DNA of 64,000 nucleotides, taken from positions 168,950,001 through 169,014,000 of the forward strand of contig JBITNC010000001.1 of assembly GCA_050084985.1 (NCBI GenBank), written 5' to 3'. Within the stretch, counting starts at the first letter, position 1. Each line of letters starts with the position of its first letter. Both the position numbers and the translations under genes were made by a program. Source of the stretch: Nageia nagi (taxonomy: Eukaryota > Pinophyta). Under the pieces are notes generated by a model. It saw only the letters and a program-made list of their open reading frames with translations, did no database searches and had not been told where the DNA came from. Shown piece by piece: positions 22,439 through 33,100 of this stretch.

Positions 22439-23629
22439 TTATGAATTTCTAGGAAATCTATTTGTGACACGTTCAAATCGAGTCTGAACCGCTGAAGGAT
22501 TAAATGAGCAAAATGTTGAGCTAAACAAAAAACTAAAGTCTAATATCACTTGATTATGACAAATTTCAGGAACACAATAATCTAAATGTTCGGAATTCAC
22601 GGTTTGGGCGATGAAGATGGTTCGTTCTCGATATCTTAAAGTCCGGTTGTAAGTACAATCAATTATGATTTTAGGCTTTTTTATGGGCCACAGGAGACAA
22701 AAATATGTCATTAGATCATATTCTGATTTAGGAGAACACCATAGTTCAAATGCGTCGATACAAACAATAACCTGAGATCTATTTATTTTGACCTCCCAAC
22801 CGTAAGATTCGCGTGTATTATAAAATGTCAAAGCTAGTTTTTATTGAATTTCAATAGGCATGGAAAAGATGTTTGAATATAAAGAAGTAGGAATGTTACG
22901 AATGACTTTCATAAACAAATCTTTGTCATACCTATTTTCGAATCCAGGAAAATAATTTCCATTATTCTGTACTTTATATTCTTTTAATAATTTTTTGATA
23001 ATCTTATTTCTAGTCTTTATCTGATTCATCATTGCAAGTTCAGCAATACGGTAAGCTCGTTTTTCTTCCAACCTTCGTTTCCTAATTATGGGTTGCATTT
23101 GTGTGCGAGAGAATCGATTGATTTGCCTATAATATTGTATGGATGTTCTAGGAGGGAAGGCCACAAAAGCATTTGAAAAGTCATAAGTCACCCTTTTATG
23201 AGGTAAATAAGGTAAAAGTTCATCCATCCATTCCAGGTTTTTAGTTAATTGTTCAACGCAGTTCATCCTAGCTAAAAGGAGTGAATACTCAGTTAATTGA
23301 CAATTTATGACAATCTTTGGTATTCCATAAGGCCATTGTAAATAGAAATCCATTATTCTTTGTGATATTCTTTCCATATGGGTGAAAAAGATTGGTGGAT
23401 CTAAAATAATGCTTACTTCATCTCCACACAAAATGACTCCCCAATCATTATTCCTAGCACAAAACATATTAAATGTTCTTTCATATTGCTCATCAATAGT
23501 CAAATGTAAATGATTCAAAAGATTAAGATCAAATGTATGTCGTAAATATGTTAACGTGAAATCACCTGGATATCTCGGTGGTGGCAATCGTACTTGTGGT
23601 GGCATTATGCTACCTTCAGCAAATTCCAT
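22439..23629 (-). pseudogene. C1 extra ORF with two related domains, unknown function
   Basis: About 396 codons starting at the ATG at 23629, 120 bases downstream of the integrase stop and in the same frame as pol. I know no family for it. It consists of two homologous halves (about residues 28-176 and 240-395) joined by a basic, Lys/Arg-rich linker (180-235). Shared motifs in order are W(G/E)V, (Q/L)WP...PKI(V/I)I(N/D)C, V.(Y/L)DFS..F, and NRF.R at the end. One in-frame TAA (22841-22843) replaces the CAA seen in C2, a single C-to-T change. No signal peptide or membrane span is evident. C2 carries the same ORF (57001-58236), so it is a constant part of the family. Confidence 0.85.
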
Positions 23630-23749
23630 TGCCAGATTTATTTTTTCTATTTTAATTCATTAACACTTGACAAATATTAATACTTTTATTTATTATTTTA
23701 ACAATCAAATAAAAGAAAACTAATGTACACACACATTGTTTTTTTTTTT

Positions 23750-24940
23750 TTATGTATAGAAAGGTCGAAGATGCATGATGTTTATAGGTTCACGTTCTTC
23801 ATTTCCTTCTAAATCTGATAAATGATAAGTTCCTCTACCAAATTTTTTCTTAATGATGTATGGTCCTAACCAATTCAGAGCAAACTTATCTCTGAGCTGT
23901 TGTTCTATTCGTGAAGTTTGTTGATTTTCTTTTAAAACTAAATCACCTATTTCAAATTCACGAATTAGAGCCATTTTATCAAAGGCTCGTTTTATCCTTC
24001 TATGATAAACACACATGTGCTCTAAAGCATTAATACATTTTTCATCTAAAAGCAATAACTGGTCTAAGCGAGTTTGTCTTGCTTCTTCGTCAGCATTTTG
24101 CTCACTTAGATTTACTCTAAGAGATGGTATCTCAAGCTCTATGGGTAGGATGGCTTCTGTTCCATAAACTAAAGAGAATGGCGTTGCCCCACTGGGAGTG
24201 CGTACACTGGTACGATAAGCCCATAAGGCTTTTGGTATTTGCATATGCCAATCTTTATGAGAATCATTTACTATTTTTGCTAAGATGTTCCGGATAGTTT
24301 TGTTAGTTGCTTCTGCCTATCCATTACCTTGTGGATAATAAGGAGTGGAGAAACTTTGTTTAATTATATACTTGTCACATATACATTTTACATCTTTATT
24401 TTTAAAATTCTTTCCATTGTCCATAATTAATTGGTTCGATATACTGAATCTACATATAATATAATTTTCTATAAACTCAGCGATTCGTGCACCCGTAGTG
24501 GAATTCATGGGAATAGCCTCTACCCATTTGGTAAAATATTCAGTCGCTGTAATTATGAACTTATGTCCACCAGAAGAGGTAGGTGTAATTTGTCCTATTA
24601 AATCTAATGCCCATTTAGAGAATGGCCAAAGTGATTGTATAGGATGTAGCTCCTGAGACGGTTGTGAAAATAAATGAGAGTATTGTTGACATTTAAAGCA
24701 CTTTTTAACATATCCACAACAATCCTTTTCCATAGTAGGCCAATAATACCCCATCCGTATTAACCATTTTACAATTGTAACCCCATTAAAATGTCCTCCA
24801 CATATTCCATCATGAGCAGAAGATATAGCCTTTTTAACATCATTCCATTCAAGACATCTGAGTAAAATACCATTAAAATTTCGTCGATGTAAAATGTCCC
24901 CTAACAAACAATACTTAGTTGCTTTAATTTTAAAAGCTCA
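23750..24940 (-). pseudogene. C1 integrase
   Basis: Integrase in the C-terminal part of the polyprotein. The HHCC zinc domain (H..GICGGHFNG, then CFKCQQY) spans about 24830-24680. The DDE core shows LDLIG (first Asp, about 24600), MDNGKNF (second Asp, about 24420), and AEATNK (Glu, about 24310). A C-terminal domain with GDLVL and LGPYII, then HLRPFYT before the stop, completes it. The single stop inside (24317-24319, TAG) corresponds to CAG in C2. An upstream TGA (about 24938) comes from a CGA. All motifs are otherwise intact, so decay is recent relative to the A and D elements. Confidence 0.92.
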
Positions 24941-25109
24941 TCGTGTTGATTTATTAAGGTTTGCAGGAAGATTTCCAAATTTTAAAAAGTCTATCAATTC
25001 TTTATACCAATTATCTTTATCATTTATATCAATATTTAATACACTTTTTGCTTCATCTTCCTGTTGTAAGGATGATTGAGGTAATTGAATTATCTCAACT
25101 TGAATGGAA

Positions 25110-25510
25110 GATTGTTTAGGATCCTCTGGGATGAGAGATCCAATAGAAGCCATAGCATCTGCAAATCTATTAGATGATCTTGGTGCTGCTTCTATATTAA
25201 ATTGATCAAAGGATTTTAATAATTTCTCAACTAACGCTTTATACTTTTGAAGTATCGGCTCTTTACATTGATAAATTCCTTTCACTTGATTTACAATGAG
25301 TAAAGAGTCTCCAATAAGCTTTATTCTTTTGAGGTTTAATTTAATAGCAATTCTTAATGCTAATATCAAAGCTTCATATTCCACATTATTATTAGTACAA
25401 GGGAATTTTAGTTTAAATGAATAAGGTATAGGGATACCTTGCGGTGTTATGAATACAACACCTGCTCCACCACCTTGTTCACATCGAGAGCCATCAAAAT
25501 GTATTGTCAT
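25110..25510 (-). pseudogene. C1 archaeal-type RNase H (second RNase H)
   Basis: This second RNase H is the hallmark of Tat-lineage elements, where it is thought to take over RNA removal. All four acidic catalytic positions are seen in order: IHFDGS, VEYEAL, IGDSLL, and FADAMAS. The segment lies between the degenerate first RNase H and integrase. No stop interrupts it. Confidence 0.9.
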
Positions 25511-25599
25511 GTCCCAATCATTTTCAGGTTCTATAGGTATTTCGATTTCATCTAATTGAAATACTCCATCATCGGGTAATTCAACAACAAGTGGTTTAT

Positions 25600-26245
25600 C
25601 ATCTTGCAATGGGGCCTCAGCGAGATAATCAGTGATTACTTGTCCTTTTATTGACTTTTGTCCGATAAAATGTAAATCAAATTCAGTTAAGTACATTATC
25701 CACTTTATAGTTCTTGAATTTTGATAAGTTTTATTCATCATATATTTCAATGGGTCTACTTTAGAAATGACATATGTTGTGTGATTAAGCATATAATGTC
25801 GAAGTTTTTTAGTAGCAAAAACAACGACAAGACATAATTTTTCCAAATATATATACTTAATCTCGTAGCTCACTAGGGTTCTACTCAAATAGTATATAGC
25901 TTGCTCTTTATTGTGTTCATTCTTTTGAGCAAGCATTGTCCCTAAGGTGGTTTCAGTAGCAAAAATATATAATAAAAAAGGTACATTTTTTCTTGGTGGA
26001 CTTAAGATAGGAGGTGATAATAAATATCTTTTAATTTCATCAAATGCCTCTTGTTGCTCTTTGCCCCAATGGTATGTTATCCCCTTTTTTAATAACTTTG
26101 TAAATGGTTTACATTTATCAAAAAGTTGAGCTATAAATCTTCTAATGGCTTGTAACTTACCCTGTAAACTCTGTAATTATTTAAGATTTACGGGAGGTGG
26201 CATATCTACAACTGCCTTCACTTTATTAGGATCTATTTCAATTCC
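25600..26245 (-). pseudogene. C1 first RNase H, catalytically degenerate, with RT connection
   Basis: Follows RT: GIEIDPNKVKAV, LQSLQGKLQ, then the RNase H core FLLYIFATE where the first catalytic Asp of the family is replaced, YYLSRTL, and EIKYIYLEKLCL. The end is typical (FDLHFIGQKSIKGQVITDYL). Loss of the catalytic Asp is also seen in C2 and is known in Tat elements that have the second RNase H. Position 26170-26180 holds a stop (LK*LQ) absent from C2. Confidence 0.85.
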
Positions 26246-26893
26246 TCATCGAGACACAATAAATCCTAGTAGTTTTCCCGAAGTTACACCAAAAACACAC
26301 TTTTTCGGATTTAATCTTACTTTATGTTCTAATAATCTGTCCAAGACTTTAATTAGGTCTTTTCCATGATCTATTTGATGTTTGGATCTAACCAATAAAT
26401 CATCAACATAATCTTCTACTATGTCGTGCATATAATCATGGAATATATAAGTCATAGCCCTTTGATAAGTTGCCCCAGCATTCTTTAATCCAAAAGGCAT
26501 AACTTTATAACAAAAGATACCCCACGGAGTTATAAAAGCTATTTTATGTTGATCTTCAGGAGCTATTTTTATTTGATTATAACCGGAAAAGCCATCCATT
26601 AATGATAGCATATCATGTCCTGCTGTCGAATCTACCAAGCTATTAATGTTAGGTAGAGGGAAATCATCTTTGGGACAAGCTTTGTTAAGATCACGGAACT
26701 CTGTACATATTCGTATTTTTCCACTTGGTTTTTTCACAGGTACCATGTTAGATATCCAATCCGAATAATTTATAGGTTGTATAAATTTAGCTTCTAATAA
26801 TTTCTGAAGTTCTTCTTTTACCATTAATGCTATAGTAGGATGCATTTTACGTAATTTCTATTTAACGGGTTTAGCATCAGACTTTAAGGCTAA
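26246..26893 (-). pseudogene. C1 reverse transcriptase
   Basis: Copies element RNA. Motifs: VPVKKPSGKIRIC, FRDLNKACPKDDFPLP, SLMDGFSGYNQI (first catalytic Asp), FGLKNAGATYQRAM, VEDYVDDLLV (YVDD intact), and LLGFIVSR at the end. A TGA at 26246-26248 follows SR; the expected codon is CGA. Exactly the same stop occurs in C2 (60812-60814). A one-base frame change lies just upstream, near 26893. Confidence 0.93.
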
Positions 26894-26894
26894 A

Positions 26895-27655
26895 TTATGC
26901 ACTAACTAGTTTAGGGTCTATTCCAGGCATGTCCGCATATGACCATGCGAATACCTTTTCTCGTTCTTTTAATAAGGCTATAATCTCTTCTTGTTCAGTT
27001 TCTGTGAGATTTTCACCTAATTGAATTATTTTAGGATTCTTAGGATCATTACTGATATTTATTTCTAAGACCTTTTCAGTAAGCATATGCAACCCTTCTT
27101 CTAATTGATTCGGTACCGGTATCCAACCATTATCATTAATACTATATTCTTCATCATATTCTTGATTTTGTTCATTTGTGCATACTTGACTTTCATAGGC
27201 ATCAAATATGTAATCTATGTTTTTGAATTCGTGTACCAAAGGATTAGATGATACAAGAGAAAAATCGGCAATTATTTCATCTGTAGGAGTATCGGTTATT
27301 ATTTTGATTAAATCATGATTTTTGTTGGCTTCATCTATTTGTTCACTATTTTGATCTTCAACATCATTTTCTTTTATTATAACCATATTCACCGATGGTA
27401 TATCGAAACATGAACTGATTGATGATTCGACATTTTTATTTATTTATTCTTGTATATGTCTTGGTAAACTCAAATGATTCCAGAGTGGCTCAATATTATT
27501 AATAAAGAGCCTTTTGATACCTTCTAAGACATCCATTTCACTTAATTGTCTTTCACTTATATCAACAACTTCTGGTATTATGGACTTTTCCTCTAAGATT
27601 TCTTCGTTATAATCCAAATTTTCTTCTTCTAAATTTCCTAATTTATCAAGATTTT
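26895..27655 (-). pseudogene. C1 acidic protease-RT linker
   Basis: A Glu/Asp/Asn-rich spacer (DDNGWIP.PNQLEEG type) ending in FAWSYADMPGIDP, the conserved lead-in to plant Ty3/gypsy RT. It lies in a different frame from the rest of pol because of compensating indels near 27655 and 26893; in C2 the same spacer is continuous with protease, so the C1 indels are decay. Confidence 0.8.
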
Positions 27656-28897
27656 TTATCCATTCTTATAGCCTAATCCACTTTTATCAGTGGGATCTTG
27701 ATATTGTAATTCAATTATTTCTCGGGGACCTTGTTCATATCGACCCAATCCTCGTCCTTGCCAATTACATTTGTTAAAATAGTTTAAGACAAATGTTCTT
27801 GAACATGGCGATAAATATTTCATATCATTATTGAAATATCCTTCATATATTTGATTGGATATTGTTGATATAGGATCTACTATTCCCGCATAAACAAACA
27901 TTGTTTGATTAGGTATTTCACCTAAAGGCACTATTTGTCCAATCACATTGGGTGATTCAGATAATCTACCCGCTTCTTGTGATGAAGGTATATTAAATAT
28001 CACATCATCTATATCATATTCCCCCATCCCTAAATCCCTTATTTTAATCTTTACTAGATATACATCGGATGAGTTATCATTATATGTAGTATTTACCTGT
28101 TTTGATGAAGACGCTCCATGCTTTTCATCTAAAGTTTTAGCAACTTTTTCCCAAGCATCTTTATCTTGTATAACTATATCATTTTTTACTTCTATGACTT
28201 CAGATTGATTCATATTTTCGTTCATTAATATAGTCGATAGATTAGGAGATGGTAATGTCACTTCATTTGTATCAAAAATTAAGTTACAATGTGAATAAGG
28301 ATTTGGGTCTTTAAACACACAATGAACTTTATCCTTATAGATGTACTTTAAACATCCATGATAAGTTGATGGAACACATTGCATTTCTCTAATCCATGGA
28401 TGTCCTAAAAGAACATTATATTGTATAATATTTCCTTCAATTATATGTAATAATGTTTGGATGGTTTTAGCACCTACTGTAATTGGCAGCACTATTGATC
28501 CCAGAGTTGAACACACTGCATCATTAAAAGCTCTAATTTGCAAAGAAGGAGCTACGATAATTGATTCTGGTAAATTCAGCTTTTTATATGCAACGTCTGA
28601 AATTATATTTATGGCTGAACCCTCATCTATTAAAATTCTTTTAAATAATTTTCCATCTACATTACCAATTATATGTAAGGGTGGATCAAGTCTGCCTGGT
28701 CCATCGTTATTTAATCTTTCTTGTTCGTAGAAGGTGATACTAGGTTGTTGAGATATTCTCAAACTTTCAACTATTGAAATGAAGTTATTGGGATTACTAA
28801 TATCCACTTGAATTTCTTGTAGAATTTGATTCATAGCTTCCCTATAACTCTCAGACTGTTGTAATAATTCAAACAACGTCATCTTTACTGGAGACAT
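27656..28897 (-). pseudogene. C1 aspartic protease followed by G-patch-like segment
   Basis: Protease region: the active-site loop reads ILIDEGSAINII (about residues 87-98), with Glu where most family members have Thr, Ser or Gly; C2 has the same residue, so it is a family trait. LLGHPWIREM follows. Near the C-terminus (about 370-410) a segment CNWQGRGLGRYEQG ... SGLGY matches the glycine pattern of the G-patch, a nucleic-acid-binding motif known after the protease in some retroviruses. No stops interrupt the 413 residues. Confidence 0.85.
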
Positions 28898-29008
28898 TTT
28901 TAACTGACGTTGGAGAGCACCTTTTATCGAGACTTTAGGTTGCTGCGGAGGAGGTATAGGTTGTATATTAATTGGGTTTGATGTCGCTTGATTTTTGCGA
29001 GGATTATC

Positions 29009-30523
29009 CTATTTATTTTGATATTGTTGTGCTCTTGTGGCTATACCAATCATATGTATTGAATCATCTATGGTTCCTATAAATGGTATATCCTTATTAT
29101 CCCATGTATAGTTCAGTTGATTTGGGATAGTTGCCACGTTATTAGCCTGATGTGAGGGTAAAGGATTTTGATATATCTCTAAATTTTGATTTGAAGACAC
29201 AACAGGATTATCCACATCTATCTTTCGACTATCTATCAAGTCTTGAATTTTGTGCTGTAAAGTTCGACATTTATTTGTGTTATGTCCCTTTTGTCTATGA
29301 TAAGCACAAAATTCATTCTCCTTATACCATTTACTTTCTTTAGCATTAGGATTTTCAGGCTTTATATCAGGTAATGTAATTATACCATTATCACATAATT
29401 TTTTAAGTATTTCGGCTAATGATTCTGATAATGGAGTAAAGTTTCTTTTAGGTTTAGGTTCAACACTTTCTTCTATTTTTGAAGAAGGACCACAATTTTT
29501 TGTTGTAGCTATTTGATTATTTTGTGGTTGTTTACTAATGTTCTCATTTTGATTACCTTTTTTGTATTCTTTTTTCTTAAGTTTTAACTCTCCATCTTGA
29601 ATTTTAACTCTTTCTATAACTACTGCTTGAGCAATAGCTTCTTCAAAAGTTTTATGCTGTTGAATTTGGAGAACACTAGCTATTGGTCTTAAACAGCTTT
29701 GGCTAAATAATTTAACCAATTCTTCTTGTGGTATTGTATAAGGCATACTAGTGAGTATAGCCTGCCATCTTGAGATGTAATATTGTATGGTTTCATCAGG
29801 AAATTGTTGCAATCTCATAAGATCCATAATTGAAGATTTTTATTTAATATTAATTCTAAAATGTTCAAGAAATTGATTAGCCAATTGTTCGAACGTATAT
29901 AAACTATGCATAGGTAAACTATTATACCAATCCAAAGCTTGACCTACGAGTGTCATAGGAAATATACATAACATTAATGAATCATCATTGGCTATCTGAT
30001 AACTAGAAAATGTAAATTTCCTCAAGTGTTCTTTGGGGTCCTCTCTTCCTTTAAAGGGCTCTATTTTAGGAAATTCAAACCTATGTGGTAGTTTCTTTTT
30101 TGGAACACTTGGATGAATAGGCTCATTGCAAATATTCTTGTAATTTAACTTTTGAAGTCCTTGAACATTCATTTCTCGATTTATAAAATCCTTCATAAAA
30201 TTTTCTAATTCTTTATCGATTCTATGACCTTGAGTCTGCCTATGATGTCTCCAAGTATTTGGATCTTTTTCTGAAATTGATCTTGAAATATAAGACTCAT
30301 AGTCAGAAGGAATTTTTGATGGTGGTGGAGGTAATATTTTAAGAGGTGAATGTCGTCGTGGAATAGGAATTCTAGGAGGTTTTTGAGGTATCCCTTTTTC
30401 ATGTAGGTCTCTTCCCTTATAATCAGGTAGTCTTGCTTGATTTTGGGTTTGTTCAACCCAACTTTTAATAGAATCTCGCTTTTGTTTATCATATAATCTT
30501 TGAAGTTCTGATTCCTTTTCCAT
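29009..30523 (-). pseudogene. gag: C1 gag core with zinc knuckle
   Basis: Retrotransposon gag domain: RFEFPKIEPFKGREDPKEHL, then ALDWYNSLP and QLANQFLEHF, a stop (about 29840), then LMRLQQFPDETIQYYISRW. The C-terminal half is basic and ends in a zinc-knuckle-like FCAYHRQKGHNTNKC (about 29305-29260), typical of Tat-type gag. A Pro-rich region (KPPRIPIPRRHSPLK) precedes the core. Confidence 0.88.
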
Positions 30524-31660
30524 TTCCTTTTGTAATAAAATGGTTGCCTCTCTATCCAGCGCTTCTTGTCTGTCTATATAAGGATCTCGATATCTTTGTA
30601 TTTGACTTCCTTCAGGAGTTTCTGGTTTTAAATGTCTTATTCTTTGATATTCATCCCATTGTCTTTGTTTTTATTTCTCCATACGTAGATATTGTTCCCT
30701 TTTTATCTTTTCATTTTCTAATTCTTTACGTTGTAATTCTTGTAAACAAAGTTGAATCTCGTGCTCTTTATGAAGTCTTTTCTTTTCTTGTTCCAAGAAC
30801 TCGTTTCTTTCTTTCTTTGCTTGTTCTTGTTCTATAAATTTTCTTTTATCTCTAAGAAATTTCTCTTCCATTTCTTTTAATTTATCCTCTTGTTCTTGCA
30901 ATTTACTAAGTTCATCGGCTTTTCTTTTTTGTTCCTCTAGGATATATTGCATGTCTGCAGCCCTTTTAATATTCTCAGCATATACTTCCGTGAATCTTTT
31001 ACCAACTGTTGTTTTATATAATTGTCATTTTTGTAGTTCTTCATAAGAAGGTATCTCTTCTATTTTAAACTTAGATGTCCTTCTATTTGATCCTTCTTTT
31101 GTGGAATAAGATTTTTCCGTTTGTTTCATTGATGCTTCCTTTCTTCTTAATTCAAAAGAAAAAGAAGATCCCTCATTTTGAATTGAAGAACTGACTCTTC
31201 GACCATCTGATAATTGACGACTGATTCCTTCATATTTAATTTTATATGGCTCAGTCTGTGGTACCGCTATAGTTCTTGCTCGAGATTTAGCCTCGTCAAT
31301 TTCTAAGTTATCAATCTTTTGGTCTATTTTTTCTACATCTCTCGACAAACTAAAAGACGTCTTAGGAATACCCGTATGAGTAGCTAGGCGACGACAAATT
31401 TCAATCAATTCTTCTTCTAACACTTGTGTTTCATTCCTTGCGATAGGGTTATCTATAATTCATCTTTGTGATCTAGATTGATTATAATCATAATCATCAT
31501 TTTTACCTACATAATGAACTACCCGTGAATTTGATTCATCTAAAGGAGTTGATCTCCTAACTGAATATTCTATCAAATCCATGTTGTCTGAATCTATTTC
31601 TTGTATTTCAAATGGGTGTTCTCGTATTTGCTTAGCAGTCATACTTCTAGTTTGAACCAT
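30524..31660 (-). pseudogene. C1 N-terminal polyprotein region, coiled coil
   Basis: The frame starts at ATG 31660 (MVQTRSMTAKQ) and runs in the gag frame with three stops (31460, 31025, 30671). The middle (about 30960-30670) is a strong Lys/Glu/Arg/Gln coiled coil (LSKLQEQEDKLKEMEEK). It may be the N-terminal extension of gag or equivalent to the separate ORF upstream of gag in some Tat/Ogre elements. Stops are TGA or TAG and look like decay. Confidence 0.75.
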
Positions 31661-33079
31661 TTTTTAAATATCATAAACAAACATCGTAAACAAGAAACTC
31701 TATTTTTATCTTTTAGATTATATTTTCGAGAAAACAATTTAATGCACAAACATTCTATATGCAAGCCTACTTTTAACGATGTGCTTATCTTTTTAACTTT
31801 TTCGCATATTTTTAATGTCTAAATTAAATGAGCGATATGAGTTATTTTGTTAATCTTTTTAATTTTCCTAATTTGTTTTGACTAATCAAGTGTTAAATAA
31901 GGTCGGTTGGGTAATTCTAACATTTGCAAGTTTCTATGGCTTTTGGCTTGGTTCTAGATGAGTCTCTTTTTTGACTCCTACCTAAAGGAAAGTTACCTTG
32001 GTCATCACCTCCAAGTGTAACTGGCTCTATGGTTTCGAGTGCATTATGTCGGTGGTTACAAAGAAGTAAGAATTAACGGTTGGTAGTGACATCCAACTCG
32101 TTAATGTTCAATTATTTCTTAAGGCTTTTATGAAATGCATTTAAACAAGTAAGATACATTTATGCATACTACCCTCCCAAACATTCATGTCCATTACTTA
32201 TCTTATTTTTAATGTGATGTAATCAAAGTTTATTTTTAATGAGTGTTGACCTTAGTAAACCCCGTTATTCTTTTTAATTATAATGAGATTCCTTATCCAA
32301 CCTATTAATGATGTTCATTAACCCCTTCCAGCTGTGGAAGTTTTCATGTATGATAAATTCCCTCTTCTTACTAGTCACATATCTCTTCGACCTCCAATGG
32401 AGTGGTAAGAGCAGACTTGATAAGAAGCTGTTAAGTGTGGATAAATTAGTTAAGTGAGGTTCAATTACTTCTCCAAGAGTCACATATCCCTTTGACCTCC
32501 AATGGAGTGGTAAGGGCAGACTTAGTAAGAGGTAATTATATGTGGATAAATTAACCAGATTAATGATAATGTGAATAAAAGAAAAGAAAATAATTAATTA
32601 TCCCTTCTTATCAAGTCTATTCTGATCACCTTAGATCACATGAAGCGCAAAGGGAGAGCATAATTAGACAAGATAAAAAGTTTTTAATGTACTCTTAACC
32701 CAAAACATTAAAAATAAACACCTAACATTATACATAAAATAAATTAATAACAAATGCATTTAACCTTTTACTACCCATTTCCTAAATGCACTCTGAACAG
32801 AGAAATCACACACAGTTTTACCGACTGTCATTTTAAGTATATATAATTAACTTACTGTATTCAAGTCAGATTAGAAAACATACCTATTTTTTCAGAGATC
32901 ATTACTGACTTTGACAGGATAGGTGCCGATCCGGAGAACACAGAAAACAAAACAAAGCAACAAATCAAACAAAGTAAGTTAGTATTCTATTCCACAGGGT
33001 GCAAATAGAAAAAATAAAACCCAAAACAACATGCAACTGATCCTATTTGTGCTTTAATTTTCTGAAATGCATGCAAGGG
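31661..33079 (-). other. C1 leader (5' untranslated region)
   Basis: About 1.4 kb between PBS and the first ATG of gag. It is non-coding and contains a 106-bp direct duplication at 32374 and 32480 (gtcacatat..c..cgacctccaatggagtggtaag). No splice structure can be judged. Confidence 0.7.
32374..32585 (-). repeat. 106-bp duplication in C1 leader
   Basis: Two adjacent copies sharing tcacatat, cctccaatggagtggtaag and gtggataaatta, with scattered differences. Confidence 0.75.
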
Positions 33080-33097
33080 GCCCTCCTTCTAGCGCCA
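33080..33097 (-). other. C1 primer binding site
   Basis: On the minus strand TGGCGCTAGAAGGAGGGC, three bases inside the 5' LTR. TGGCGC is the usual start of Ty3/gypsy PBSs that do not use tRNA-Met. I cannot name the tRNA with certainty. Confidence 0.75.
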
Positions 33098-33100
33098 GAT

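Noticed and set aside
30544-30837. 97-codon hydrophobic ORF on the plus strand that looks like a membrane protein
   Set aside because: It is the antisense of the Lys/Glu coiled coil of C1, which reads as Phe/Leu/Val on the other strand.
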